Shown in pieces: positions 25,128 through 34,457 of a DNA stretch of 64,000 bases. Source of the stretch: CAZSSM01 sp964609385 (GTDB lineage: Bacteria; Planctomycetota; Planctomycetia; Isosphaerales; Isosphaeraceae); contig CAZSSM010000007.1 of assembly GCA_964609385.1 (NCBI GenBank), forward strand, positions 72,667-136,666, read 5' to 3'. Every line of letters starts with the position of its first letter. Position 1 is the first letter of the stretch. Both the position numbers and the translations under genes were made by a program. Under the pieces are notes generated by a model. The model worked only from the letters and a program-made list of their open reading frames with translations. It did no database searches and was not told where the DNA came from.

Positions 25128-26575
25128 TCACTTCTGCTCACGGACGACTTGCGCTTCGGGGCCGACGTTGAGATCGCCCACGATCTGGGAATTGCGGATC
25201 TGAAGCGTGGCGTGGGCGTCGATATTGATGTCGGCCTCGATGCGGCTGTCCCGGAGGGTGACGCGTGCCTCGTCGATGACGACGATCAGGCAGGTGATTG
25301 TGGAGTCTTCGATAGTGATCTGGGCTCGGTCCTGGGCGCGGATGTAGCCGCCAGTGCGGTCACAAACGCTGCTGCGGAGCGTCAGTCTATCGGTTCCATC
25401 GAGCCTCCAGGCCTCGCCGATCAGGGTGTCTTCCACGGTCACATCGGCCTAGTCGACCGCATAAACATTCCACGCGCCAAGAGTGCAGCCCTCGAATCCG
25501 ATCCGACGAGCCCCGGTCCGGATCTCACTCCCGGCCGGCGCCTTCGTGTTGGTCAGCCCGCGGATCGTTTCTCGGCTGGTTTCGGGAAAGATCAAACCCA
25601 CGGCGAGCAGGTCCGAGTCGACTATCACCCCCTTGGCACCGGGGATTACGAGTAGCCCCCAGAGCACGCCACGACATCAGGTTAGGGTGATGTTTAAGAT
25701 CGGGGCAGCCGACCAGGATCGGATCTGCTCGCTGGTCGGCAGTTGAAAGCGATCCTAGAATCGATCTTTTGTCGATCGGGTGAGTTTGAGAAACAAATTT
25801 CAGTTGCAAATCTTCTTTGAGATCGACGGCCAATTGGGGACTGGTCGCCAGCAGTCCGTTGCGAAAGATCAGCGAGGCCCCGTCAAGGAGATCGATGGTC
25901 GTCTCGTGGCCGTAGCGTTGCGGGAAGACGAAGGTGCTGCCCACAATGCCGCGACGGGTTTGGCTGGAGGACAGGACGACCGGTCCGGCCGATCCGTCGA
26001 GGACCAGCGACACGTCGATCTCGGGCAGATCGCGACGTGAGATCGAGGCCGAGCCGATCTCGAAGCGGTTTTTGGACCGCTCTCGACGAGCATCGCGTTG
26101 ATGTCGAACAGAGCGAAGCCCGCTCCGGATCGTTCGGGATGCAACTCGACGTCACGGACCGGTGAGTCGTCGCTCAATCGAAATCGGTCCGATGTCAGCT
26201 CGAGTGTGGTCCAAGTCCCGGCCGGCACGCGGGCGGTGGTTTGAAATCGCGCACCGCGACGGTCCTCGATGCTGGTCAGCAACAGGTGTCCTGTTGACAG
26301 CGGAGAACGATCCGAAGCTGTTCCAGCCCGCTGAGCGGCGATAGGTAATCGGCCAGGATCGCCGGATCCTGACGATCGAAGGTCAGGACCAGCCGCTCCT
26401 TCTCGATCCAGAGGTCTGGATCGGGAACAGGTTTCGCTTCGATATTGACGACCGCTCAGCCGTCGAGTGATTCGATCTTTCCGAGCGGGGCGTTCTGCTC
26501 GGCGCAGGCGGGACCAATCGCGATCTGGGATCCAATCACGAAGACGGGGATGATCGTTCGCGGCTTGGGACTCAT
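25128..26575 (-). pseudogene. Decayed exported protein with a beta-helix-like C-terminal region
   Basis: Read leftwards, the former gene has an intact start: GAGGAGG five bases before an ATG at 26575 and a signal peptide 'MSPKPRTIIPVFVIGSQIAI'. It is then broken by a TGA after 'KIESLDG' (26458-26456), a frameshift near 26310 (between 'LSGLEQLRIVLR' and 'LSTGHLLLTSIEDRRG'), another near 26085 ('AMLVESGPK' to 'NRFEIGSASISRRDLPE'), another near 25690, and a TAG at 25451-25449. The last part, 'ITIEDSTITCLIVVIDEARV' and 'ATLQIRNSQIVGDLNVG', has the short repeated strands of right-handed parallel beta-helices. With five lesions it cannot be sequencing error alone. Original function unknown; perhaps surface polysaccharide binding. 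Confidence 0.78.
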
Positions 26576-26726
26576 CCTAGCCTCCTCGAGAGGGCACAAT
26601 GGTGGGGAGGAGATCTGTCGGAGTCGGTCCGGCTGACGTCCGATTCGACTACTCGAGCGGCAATGTCCCGGTTTCATCGACGGTTCTTTGACAATCCACT
26701 TTTTTTGGAAGGGAATATCTGTCGCG

Positions 26727-27230
26727 ATGTTGAACCTCATTGGGGAGAGCCTGCGCGACCTGACCGATTGGGCGGCCGGCTCTTGGCGAACCGGCGCGGG
26801 GTCGCTGGTCGATCTGATGGAGCGCGTCGATGCGGCGACCCCACTGGTCCGCGAGGTCGGTTACGACGTGCGCGAGGTCCGGCTGACCGTCGCACTCAAG
26901 CCGGCCCTGTCGCTGCACCTAGTCCGCTTCCGTTCAGTCAAGGACGAGGCGTTCGATCGCTTCGTCGAGCGTCACAGCGATCAGGAGTTGCTCTGCAATC
27001 TCATCGGCCTGCTCCGACGCGCCTCGAAGCTCCAAGACCAGCTCTCGCTGCGGAACCGAGAGTGCGAAGAACTGGAGATCGAATTGTCGGTCCCGCCAGT
27101 GATCCACCTGATCGCAACGCGATACCGACATGCCTGGGCCAAGGCGCTGGCAGCGCGGATCACAGCCATGTTCCGCTTCGGAAAGTCTGACAAGAATCGT
27201 CACGTCTTAAATTCTGATAGTGAATCCTAA
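26727..27230 (+). CDS. Hypothetical protein (167 aa)
   Basis: No family recognised. The protein begins MLNLIGESLRDLTDWAAGSW and is mainly helical, with a central beta stretch 'YDVREVRLTVALKPALSLHLV' and a long amphipathic helix 'NLIGLLRRASKLQDQLSLR' followed by 'NRECEELEIELSVPPVI'. The C-terminus is basic. There is no convincing signal peptide or membrane helix, though residues 1-20 could associate with a membrane. A purine-rich GGAAGGGA lies 13 bases before the ATG, rather far; an upstream in-frame start (26688) would place extra hydrophobic residues. Codon use looks like its neighbours, so it is probably a real gene. It is divergent from the decayed gene at 25128-26575 and shares its promoter region. 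Confidence 0.55.
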   Translation: MLNLIGESLRDLTDWAAGSWRTGAGSLVDLMERVDAATPLVREVGYDVREVRLTVALKPALSLHLVRFRSVKDEAFDRFVERHSDQELLCNLIGLLRRASKLQDQLSLRNRECEELEIELSVPPVIHLIATRYRHAWAKALAARITAMFRFGKSDKNRHVLNSDSES

Positions 27231-27301
27231 ATTTGTTTTGGTGTGACGAAAAATTTGTTTGCTTGAGTGTCGTGTGTAAGTGAAGGCCGGTGAAAGCAAA
27301 C

Positions 27302-27339
27302 CGGGGCCGCGATGGGAGTTGGTTCTCACCGCGACCCCG
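27302..27339 (-). terminator. Hairpin downstream of the first Hsp20 gene
   Basis: CGGGG-N-CGCG ... CGCG-N-CCCCG forms a long imperfect stem. On the minus strand it is followed by GTTTGCTTTC, moderately T-rich, which fits termination of the leftward Hsp20 gene; the rightward hypothetical gene also converges on it. Confidence 0.5.
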
Positions 27340-27391
27340 AGCCTCTTTGAGAATCATGGAGAGTGAATCGATGGCGGCGTATGGAATTTGC

Positions 27392-27889
27392 TCAGTTGCG
27401 CAAAACGTCCTCATCGGTTTCGTTGAAGTCCTGAGGTTTGGCGAGGACGATATGGAGGATCCCGTTGGCGAGTTGGGCACGGATGGGCGCGTCGGTGACG
27501 GCTTCGGGCAGTGGGACGACGCGATGGAAGATTCCATAGCGTCGGCTGTCGAAGGCCGGTTGAATGCCTTGTGGTGGTCTGCGGACTAGGCGGATGACCA
27601 GCATCTGCTGGTGTCGTCCCAGGCTCAGGTCGGGTTCGTCGGCGCCAGCGACCTCGACTTCAATGTGAATGGCCTCGGCATCTTCCCAGACGGTCGTCGG
27701 CAGCCCCTGGTCCTGAGCGATCGAGATGAATTGCTGGGGCGTCATCTCAACCGCCTCGTCGCCCTCGATGGATCCCGAGGGGTGGGCCGAGACGTCGGAG
27801 TCGAAGCTTGGGACCTCGCTGGTCTCGGACGACGGGCGCAAATCCTCGGGCTTCCACTGCAAGCGGCGACGCACATCAGGCGGCAACAT
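27392..27889 (-). CDS. Hsp20/alpha-crystallin family small heat-shock protein (copy 1)
   Basis: A 165-aa ATP-independent holdase that binds unfolding proteins. The alpha-crystallin domain spans roughly residues 60-155: 'TTVWEDAEAIHIEVEVAGAD', 'LSLGRHQQMLVIRLVRRP', 'RRYGIFHRVVPLPEAV' and the closing 'AQLANGILHIVLAKPQ', equal to the family's A-x-x-x-x-G-V-L motif. The ~55-residue N-terminal arm is acidic and Ser-rich, and starts MLPPDVRRRLQWKPEDL. The C-terminus has no clear I-x-I. GGGAG lies six to seven bases before the ATG at 27889; a GTG at 27892 directly precedes it. It is only distantly similar to the copy at 28224-28661. Confidence 0.88.
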   Translation of the reverse strand: MLPPDVRRRLQWKPEDLRPSSETSEVPSFDSDVSAHPSGSIEGDEAVEMTPQQFISIAQDQGLPTTVWEDAEAIHIEVEVAGADEPDLSLGRHQQMLVIRLVRRPPQGIQPAFDSRRYGIFHRVVPLPEAVTDAPIRAQLANGILHIVLAKPQDFNETDEDVLRN

Positions 27890-28223
27890 CACAAACTCCC
27901 TTGAGCATCATGCGGTAACAGCTTGGGCAGTCTGACTCGTTACAATTTCAATGCCAATCAACCACCGAGACGCCTAAGTTGTTCGGGAGTCCCGGCTTAG
28001 GACAGGATACCGGTGAGGAGTCGGATTCCATCGCCATAGTGCGACTGACATAACGGCCAGGTGTTCGGACGTGGGGATGCTGCCAACCCGGCAGGCAGGT
28101 CGACAGCAACGATCGTGGTGGACCGTAATCGTGGATCGGCGAGCCTCGGAGCCGAGGCCCGCACTGGTACATCAAGAGAACGAGGCCGTTGCGCCGACCC
28201 CGCCCTCACATTTCCGGGTGGCC
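27890..28223. other. Intergenic region between the two hsp20 genes
   Basis: 334 bases. On the minus strand it holds the 3' end of the second hsp20 transcript and the promoter of the first. I looked for a CIRCE element (TTAGCACTC-N9-GAGTGCTAA) and found none. 'TTGGCATTGAAATTGTAACGAG' (minus strand, about 27961-27940) is the only promoter-like AT-rich patch. No gene seen. Confidence 0.35.
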
Positions 28224-28661
28224 TCAGTCAGCCTGAATCTGGACCCGATGCGGCTGAGCCTCAGGCACCTTGGGCAGGCGGATCGTGAGGACGCCCAGGT
28301 TCAGCTTGGCCTCGATCCGATCGCTCTGGACGCTCTCAGGCAGTTGGAAGTGCCGCTCGAACTGGCCGTAGCGACGGTTGTCGTAAATCGCCTTGCGGTC
28401 GGCCGGCCGCGAGCGGTCGGCGCGGATCGCCAGGATGCCCTGGTGGACTTGGATATCGATCTGATCCTGGCTCAGGCCCGGCACTTCGACCTCGACATGC
28501 ACGTTTTGCTCGTCTTCCCAGAGTGAGACCGGCAGGGTGGACGTCGACGGCTCGGTGGTTCGGAGACCATCGAAGACCGCATTGATGTCCCGGTTGAAGC
28601 GGCTCATCGGGGTCGAGAACACCGTATCGAATAGGTGACCGTTTCGCAGAGTGGGAACCAT
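28224..28661 (-). CDS. Hsp20/alpha-crystallin family small heat-shock protein (copy 2)
   Basis: A 145-aa small heat-shock protein. The alpha-crystallin domain (~45-130) contains 'PVSLWEDEQNVHVEVEVPGL', 'IDIQVHQGILAIRADRSR', 'NRRYGQFERHFQLPESV' and 'AKLNLGVLTIRLPK', all standard. The start arm 'MVPTLRNGHLFDTVFSTPM' is typical of bacterial Hsp20. The start at 28661 is set by AAGGAG seven bases upstream; an earlier in-frame start lies in sequence that does not match the family. It is likely stress-induced: the leader upstream carries inverted repeats (28742-28757 and 28809-28837), though their role is not established. Oligomerises with itself or with copy 1. Confidence 0.9.
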   Translation of the reverse strand: MVPTLRNGHLFDTVFSTPMSRFNRDINAVFDGLRTTEPSTSTLPVSLWEDEQNVHVEVEVPGLSQDQIDIQVHQGILAIRADRSRPADRKAIYDNRRYGQFERHFQLPESVQSDRIEAKLNLGVLTIRLPKVPEAQPHRVQIQAD

Positions 28662-28741
28662 CGTCGGACTCCTTCGTAATGGTGACAAAAGTGCAGTCAA
28701 CCTTGTCGCGACCCTCGAAAACATCCGCTCACTTCACGGGG

Positions 28742-28757
28742 TCGATCTCTCGAGATC
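28742..28757 (-). promoter_or_regulatory. Hairpin in the hsp20 leader
   Basis: CGATCT-CTCG-AGATCG, a 6-bp stem with a 4-base loop, lies about 80-95 bases upstream of the hsp20 start codon on the minus strand. It may be an operator half or part of a structured leader. It is too far from the ribosome site to be a simple RNA thermometer by itself. Confidence 0.25.
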
Positions 28758-28808
28758 GCGGACGACAATATTGAAAGCATCTTGCGTACCAAAAGGAGAT
28801 TGTCATCG

Positions 28809-28837
28809 CTTAAGCAATTTGTACGAAACGACTTAAG
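28809..28837 (-). promoter_or_regulatory. CTTAAG-N17-CTTAAG inverted repeat upstream of hsp20
   Basis: Two identical palindromic hexamers CTTAAG stand 17 bases apart in an AT-rich stretch about 150-175 bases upstream of the hsp20 start. Their spacing (23 bases centre to centre, about two helical turns) would suit a dimeric regulator. No known heat-shock operator matches. Confidence 0.3.
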
Positions 28838-29226
28838 GAAATCGAAAATTAGTCCGTGTTGCGGATGGTAGAGCGTTATGTCGATTCTGGCATGCTTCGA
28901 TAATCTCCGTGGCAGCCAGTTTGGCAGGAAAAGACGGGGTGCGATAGAGACGCCGATCGCTCTCCAGGACGCCTGCCATTACGGCGTGGTCGCGTTGCTT
29001 TGGATGGAGAAACAACGGCGATCCAAGAGGCAGCAGGCCGGGGTCGCCTCGACACGATACAATGAGACCGAGGGAACGGATTGGGTACGGCGGAACGAAC
29101 GGAGGCAATGGACCGACCGCCTCGGGAATCGACCGAGACCGCGAGTCGATCGGGTGATCGCTCTGGTTGTCGAGGTCCAACCTTGAAACGATCCAAGAGC
29201 TAACACGACCAGTCGAGGGTTCGACG

Positions 29227-30630
29227 ATGAGACGATGGGTTGATGGAGTCCTGGTCAGCCGAGAGGACGGGACGTCAATACGCCCAAGGTGGTCGTGGTT
29301 GGCATTGAGTTTGGTTCTCGGAACGGGCCTTCTCACGGGGATGCCGGCGACGGCTCAGCCGGGTCGCGGCCCGTCCCCAGTGGCGGTCGCCCCGGTGATC
29401 CAGCGCGACGTGGCGACCGGTCGGCCGTTCGTGGGCACAGTCTACCCGCTCCGGATCAGCCAGGTTGGATCGACGGTCGAGGAACGAGTTGTGGCCTTCG
29501 AGGTCGAGCAGGGCGATCGGGTCGAGCAAGGAGCAGTCCTGGCCCGGCTCCGGACGACCCGCTTGGAGATCCAGCGGTCTGTCGCCCAAGCCGAATTGAA
29601 TGTGCGTCGTCAGGAACTGGCCGAGCTGGAGAACGGATCACGCCCCGAGGAGATCGTTCAGGTCGAAGCCCGGTATCGACGCACCCAGGCGGCCCGCGAG
29701 GCTGCCCAGAGCCGATACTTGCGGGCGCGTAGCCTCTTCGCCAGCGCGAAGGTCAGTCCTCAGGAATTAGAGGACGCACGGGTGGCGACCGCTCAAGCCG
29801 AGCAGGAGGAGCGCGAGGCCGAAGCGCTGCTGGAACTGGCCCGCCAAGGCCCCCGTCTCGAGCAGATCGAGCGGGCCCGCGCCCAGGTCCTCGTCCAGAA
29901 AGAGACGATCCGCCAGCTCGAGGACGAGATCGCCCAGCACACTATCCGCGCGCCTTTCGCCGGCTACGTCGTGCGCGAGCAGACTCAAATGGGCCAATGG
30001 GTCAGCAAAGGCGGGGCCGTGGCCACGATCGCCGACCTGGATACCGTCGATGTCCGTGTGGCTGTGCCCGAGGACGACGAGGTCGCGCTCCAACTTGGCT
30101 CATCGGTCCGGGTCGTGCTGCCGGCGCTGATCGATTACGTCTTTGAGGGGACCTTGGTGGCGATCGTACCTGAGGCCGACCCCCGGTCTCGGAGCTTCCC
30201 GGTGATCGTCCGGATCACCAATCCGCACGACGAGGACGGCCCGTTGATCAAGGCCGGCCAGTTTGCCCGCGCCATGCTGCCAGTCGGTCCTCGACGGGGG
30301 GCCGTTCTAGTCCCCAAGGACGCCCTGGTCATTCAAGGGGGCGATGCTTCGCTGTTCGTGGTTGAGGATCTGGACGGCTCGGCCGGACGTCCCGAACTGG
30401 TCGGCCGTGTGCGGGCCGTGCCGATTGAGGCGGGGATCGCTTATCGCGGTTGGATCGAGGTCGACGGTGACGTCGAGCCCGACCAATTGGTCGTCGTCCG
30501 AGGCAACGAGCGGCTCCGGCCAGGCGCCGAGGTCCGGATCAGCCGGACCTTCGACGTCAACGAATTGCTCATACCGGGAGACCGTGACGCTGCGGCATCC
30601 CTGATCTCCAACGGGGCCTCGACGCCCTGA
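29227..30630 (+). CDS. RND efflux periplasmic adaptor (membrane fusion protein)
   Basis: A 467-aa HlyD/MexA-type adaptor. A signal or anchor segment (~22-44, 'WLALSLVLGTGLLTGMPATA') is followed by the lipoyl/barrel-sandwich half 'VGTVYPLRISQVGSTVEER', an alpha-helical hairpin with heptads ('VAQAELNVRRQELAELENG' to 'QIERARAQVLVQKETIR'), the second lipoyl half 'IRAPFAGYVVREQTQMGQWV', and a beta-barrel 'VDVRVAVPEDDEVAL'. Such adaptors link the inner-membrane RND pump to an outer-membrane channel. GAGGG lies six bases before the ATG. The pump gene follows 275 bases later on the same strand; no TolC-like gene is seen. There is no lipobox Cys. Confidence 0.92.
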   Translation: MRRWVDGVLVSREDGTSIRPRWSWLALSLVLGTGLLTGMPATAQPGRGPSPVAVAPVIQRDVATGRPFVGTVYPLRISQVGSTVEERVVAFEVEQGDRVEQGAVLARLRTTRLEIQRSVAQAELNVRRQELAELENGSRPEEIVQVEARYRRTQAAREAAQSRYLRARSLFASAKVSPQELEDARVATAQAEQEEREAEALLELARQGPRLEQIERARAQVLVQKETIRQLEDEIAQHTIRAPFAGYVVREQTQMGQWVSKGGAVATIADLDTVDVRVAVPEDDEVALQLGSSVRVVLPALIDYVFEGTLVAIVPEADPRSRSFPVIVRITNPHDEDGPLIKAGQFARAMLPVGPRRGAVLVPKDALVIQGGDASLFVVEDLDGSAGRPELVGRVRAVPIEAGIAYRGWIEVDGDVEPDQLVVVRGNERLRPGAEVRISRTFDVNELLIPGDRDAAASLISNGASTP

Positions 30631-30905
30631 CCGCCTCCAAGTCTCCCGAAGAGCGCGTCATGCGACCGCATCGCATCGGCCATGCTGGATTCGGCACCAG
30701 GCCGAAGGTGACGCTCGGTGATCGCGATGGCACAGTCATTCGACGCCTGTCGCCTCCTTTCATCAAAGGGAGGAGCCATAGACCGAAGATGTCTCGGGCC
30801 CTTGCTGCTCGAGGACCCCAACTCGACTACAATTGATGCTCCGTCGACGATGCGGACTGCCTGCCCCCGTTTGACCTCGCCCTCCCGCCCTCACCTCCAG
30901 GTTTG

Positions 30906-33900
30906 ATGATGCATCCGATCGAATCCGCCGTTCGCAGTCCGGTCAAGGTGACCGTGGGCGTCTTGTTGGTCGGCCTGTTCGGGGTCATCGCAGCATTTCG
31001 GATGCCGATCCAACTGACGCCTGAGGTCGAGACGCCGACGATCACCGTGGAGACCCTCTGGCGCGGGGCGAGTCCGCAGGAGGTCGAGCGGCAGATCGTG
31101 CAGGAGCAGGAGGAGTATCTCAAGAGCGTTGAGGGCGTTACGAAGATGTCGAGCGAGGCGACCGATGGCGCCGGCTCGGTCACCCTGGAGTTCGCCGTCG
31201 GCACCGATATGGCCGAGGCGCTGCTGAAGGTCGAGAGTCGGCTCCAGCAGGTCCGCGAATATCCGGTCGACGCCGACAAACCCGTCGTGGCAACCTCGAA
31301 CTTGACCGATCGTCCGATTGCCTTCTTCATTCTGGCTCCGCGCTTGCCCGATGACGCGATCCTGGAGCAACTGGGCCGGACCTATCCCGAGCGGGCCGGG
31401 GATCTGGACTATGTCATCCAGACGACCAATCCCGACCTGAAGATGCGACGCCTGCTCGACCTCGCCGAGCGGGCCCCGGAAATCTCCGACGCGCTGCCCG
31501 AATCGGTCGATGTTTCGAAGCTCCGCAAGTTCGCCGAGGACATCATCGAAGCACGGTTCGAGCGTGTCACCGGCGTCTCCAACGCCAATGTCTTCGGCGG
31601 TCGCGAGATCGAGGTCCAGGTCATCCTCGATCCTCAACGATTGGCCGCACGCGAACTGACGCTCAACGACGTTCGTTCCGCGCTGCAAGCCCGCAATCGC
31701 GACACCTCCGCAGGTGACATCTGGGAAGGCAAACGGCGATGGGTGATCCGGACCCTCGGCGAGTACGAAGACCTCGACGAGATCGGCGGCACGATCATCG
31801 CCACCCGCGACGGCATCCCGATCTATGTCCGCGACGTCGCGAAGGTCCAATACGGCTACAAGAAGCCTGACGGGGTCGTCCGACGCTACGGTATGGTTCG
31901 GATGGCCATCAGCGTTCAGCGCGAGACCGGATCCAACGTCCTGGAGGTCATGCGCGGCCTCAAGGTGGCCAACGCCGAACTCAATGCTGGCGTCCTCGCT
32001 GAGCAAGGCCTCCAGCTCAATCAGGTCTCCGACGAGACCGACTACATCAACTCGGCCATCGGTCTGGTCTGGCAGAACATCTTGGTCGGCGGTTCCTTGA
32101 CGATCGCCGTGCTCCTGACGTTCCTGCGGAGCGGTCGGTTCACTCTGGTAATCGCCCTGGCGATCCCAATCAGCATCATCGGCACGTTCTTGATCCTCAA
32201 CGCCCTAGGGCGCTCCTTGAACGTGATCAGCTTGGCCGGTCTGGCCTTTGCCGTCGGGATGCTGGTGGACAACGCGGTGGTCGTCCTGGAGAACATCGAG
32301 CGTCACTTCCGTGCCGGCGACTCGATCGTGCGTGCGGCGGTCCGGGGGGCGATCGAGGTCTGGGGGGCGATCGTCGCTTCGACCCTCACGACTTTGGCCG
32401 TGTTCATCCCGGTCGTCTTCGTCGAGGAGCAGGCCGGTCAGCTCTTCCGCGACATCGCCCTAGCCATCAGCGCCGCGGTCAGCTTGTCTTTGCTCGTCTC
32501 GGTGACGGTCATCCCAACCTTCTCGAGCCTAATCTTCCGGCGCGACCGCCGAGTCGCTAACGCTCACCCTGATCGCCGCACGCACAGTCGCGTCGGCGGG
32601 GGGGACGACGCGGAGGCCACGCGACGCGGTTGGGGACCGATCGCCCTGGCCGATGCGATCGGCCGCGGCTTCATCGAGTCGGTCGTTGGCCTCAACGCCT
32701 GGCTGCAACGCTCGATCCTACTGCGCCTGGTGGCCGTCGTGGTGTTCGTTGGCGCATCGGTCGGTGGGACGCTCTGGTTGATGCCAAAGGCCGAGTATCT
32801 CCCCAACGGCAACCGAAACTTGGTCTTCGGCATCCTGCTGCCGCCGCCGGGCTACAACGTCGACGAACTCAGCGAGATCGGCGATCGGATCGCTCAAGAG
32901 CTGAAACCCTACTGGGACATCGACCCGTACACCGGGGAACCGGCCGACGACCGTTACCCGGGGATCAAGGATTTCTTCTACGTGGCACGGGGCAAGTCGT
33001 TGTTCATGGGGTTACGCTGCGTCGACCCGCTCCGCGCTGGCGAACTGATCCCGCTGGTCCGCGAGGTTGGGGCGAAGGAGCCGGGCATGATCGCCATAGC
33101 CAACCAGTCGAGTCTCTTCGAGCGCGGACTGGGCGCCGGCCGTTCGATCGACGTCGAGATCTCTGGGCCCGACCTGAATCGGCTGGTCGCCCTTGGTCGC
33201 CGTGTGCTCGGCCAGGTCAACCAGATGATCGACGATGTCCAGGCGCGGCCGGTTCCCAGCCTCGACTTGGCGACGCCTGAAATGCATGTCCTCCCTAAAT
33301 GGGAACAGTCGACTGAAATGGGCGTCAACGCTACCGATCTCGGCTATGCCGTCGACGCCCTGATCGATGGGGCCTACTCTGGCGATTACTACCTGAACGG
33401 CCAAAAGATTGACATGACAATCTTGGGTGAGACGAGGTTCGCCGAGCGGACCCAGGATCTGGGGACCTTGCCTGTGGCCACGCCCGAAGGCCAATTGATC
33501 CCGCTCTCGTCTTTGGCCGAGATCCGATTATCCAGCGGGCCCGAGCAGATCAACCACCGTGAACGCGAGCGGGCCATCACGATCCAGGTCACCCCGCCGC
33601 CCCAAGTCGCTTTAGAGGAGGCGATGGCCCGGATCGAGGCCGAAATCCTCACGCCGATGCGGGCCGAGGGACAACTCGATCCGCCCTACAAAGTCCGACT
33701 GGCCGGCACCGCCGACAAGCTCCAGGACACCTGGACGGCGCTCTGGTTCAACCTCCTGCTGGCGCTGCTGGTGACCTATCTGCTCATGGCGGCCCTGTTT
33801 GAAGCTTGGACCTACCCCTTGGTGATCATCTTCAGCGTCCCGCTAGGGGCCGTCGGCGGGTTCCTCGGGCTGGCTGCGCTAAACCTCTATGTGCTACAGC

Positions 33901-34457
33901 CGCTCGATGTCTTAACAATGCTGGGCTTCGTGATCTTGATCGGCACGGTGGTCAACAACGCGATCCTGATCGTGCACCGCTCGTTACAGTTGATCCGTGA
34001 GGAGGGCGTCGGGCACCGGGAGGCGATCCTCGAGAGCGTGCGAACACGGATCCGGCCGATCTTTATGACGACAGCCACAACGGTGCTGGGCCTGCTCCCG
34101 TTGGTCCTCTTCCCAGGCGCCGGCAGCGAGCTGTATCGCGGATTGGGTAGCGTGATGCTCGGCGGCCTGGTCGTCTCGACCCTCTTCACGCTCGTACTGA
34201 TCCCCACGCTCTTCAGTCTCGTGCTCGACGCCAAGGCCGCCCTGAATCAGGGTGAGTGCCTGAAGCGCGATGAGGACGACGACCTCGAGGCGGACGACGA
34301 GCCTCCTCGAAACGGTCGAGCCAACGGCCATATCGAGACCGATCCCCATCACGTGGCCGAGGTGCCTCGGTCCGAGCCTACGCGTGCCGACGCCGATGTC
34401 GAGCAACCGGTCCTTGTCGCCCCCCGACGGATCCGCCCAGCCCACGGCTCAACCTAA
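30906..34457 (+). CDS. RND-family efflux pump (AcrB/HAE1-like)
   Basis: An 1184-aa proton-driven inner-membrane pump. It has the classic double layout: TM1 (~11-31), a large periplasmic loop, TM2-6 near 380-560, a second loop (~620-960) and TM8-12 (~950-1110). In TM4 the relay region reads 'LAFAVGMLVDNAVVVLENIE': Asp-Asn stands where AcrB has Asp-Asp; in TM10 'LGFVILIGTVVNNAILIV' is standard. The insert after TM6 ('RRDRRVANAHPDRRTHSRV') and the last ~70 residues are charged and cytoplasmic. Substrate not predictable (drug, lipid or other hydrophobic compound). Start at the first of two adjacent ATGs (30906, 30909), with a weak CAGG upstream. Confidence 0.92.
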   Translation: MMHPIESAVRSPVKVTVGVLLVGLFGVIAAFRMPIQLTPEVETPTITVETLWRGASPQEVERQIVQEQEEYLKSVEGVTKMSSEATDGAGSVTLEFAVGTDMAEALLKVESRLQQVREYPVDADKPVVATSNLTDRPIAFFILAPRLPDDAILEQLGRTYPERAGDLDYVIQTTNPDLKMRRLLDLAERAPEISDALPESVDVSKLRKFAEDIIEARFERVTGVSNANVFGGREIEVQVILDPQRLAARELTLNDVRSALQARNRDTSAGDIWEGKRRWVIRTLGEYEDLDEIGGTIIATRDGIPIYVRDVAKVQYGYKKPDGVVRRYGMVRMAISVQRETGSNVLEVMRGLKVANAELNAGVLAEQGLQLNQVSDETDYINSAIGLVWQNILVGGSLTIAVLLTFLRSGRFTLVIALAIPISIIGTFLILNALGRSLNVISLAGLAFAVGMLVDNAVVVLENIERHFRAGDSIVRAAVRGAIEVWGAIVASTLTTLAVFIPVVFVEEQAGQLFRDIALAISAAVSLSLLVSVTVIPTFSSLIFRRDRRVANAHPDRRTHSRVGGGDDAEATRRGWGPIALADAIGRGFIESVVGLNAWLQRSILLRLVAVVVFVGASVGGTLWLMPKAEYLPNGNRNLVFGILLPPPGYNVDELSEIGDRIAQELKPYWDIDPYTGEPADDRYPGIKDFFYVARGKSLFMGLRCVDPLRAGELIPLVREVGAKEPGMIAIANQSSLFERGLGAGRSIDVEISGPDLNRLVALGRRVLGQVNQMIDDVQARPVPSLDLATPEMHVLPKWEQSTEMGVNATDLGYAVDALIDGAYSGDYYLNGQKIDMTILGETRFAERTQDLGTLPVATPEGQLIPLSSLAEIRLSSGPEQINHRERERAITIQVTPPPQVALEEAMARIEAEILTPMRAEGQLDPPYKVRLAGTADKLQDTWTALWFNLLLALLVTYLLMAALFEAWTYPLVIIFSVPLGAVGGFLGLAALNLYVLQPLDVLTMLGFVILIGTVVNNAILIVHRSLQLIREEGVGHREAILESVRTRIRPIFMTTATTVLGLLPLVLFPGAGSELYRGLGSVMLGGLVVSTLFTLVLIPTLFSLVLDAKAALNQGECLKRDEDDDLEADDEPPRNGRANGHIETDPHHVAEVPRSEPTRADADVEQPVLVAPRRIRPAHGST

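Larger units (their letters stand above)
28662..29226. other. Divergent promoter region between hsp20 copy 2 and the efflux operon
   Basis: 565 bases with no convincing gene. The left part (28740-28860) is AT-richer than its surroundings and probably holds the hsp20 promoter; two inverted repeats lie there. The right part (28860-29226) is ordinary GC-rich spacer that should contain the promoter of the RND efflux genes; open frames in it lack ribosome sites and domain-like sequence. Confidence 0.4.

Noticed and set aside
27890..28870. CIRCE heat-shock operator
   Set aside because: Neither TTAGCACTC nor its pair is present near either hsp20 gene.
28878..29186. Possible 102-aa gene between hsp20 and the efflux operon
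   Set aside because: No ribosome site, no recognisable fold, Arg-rich composition of a shadow frame.
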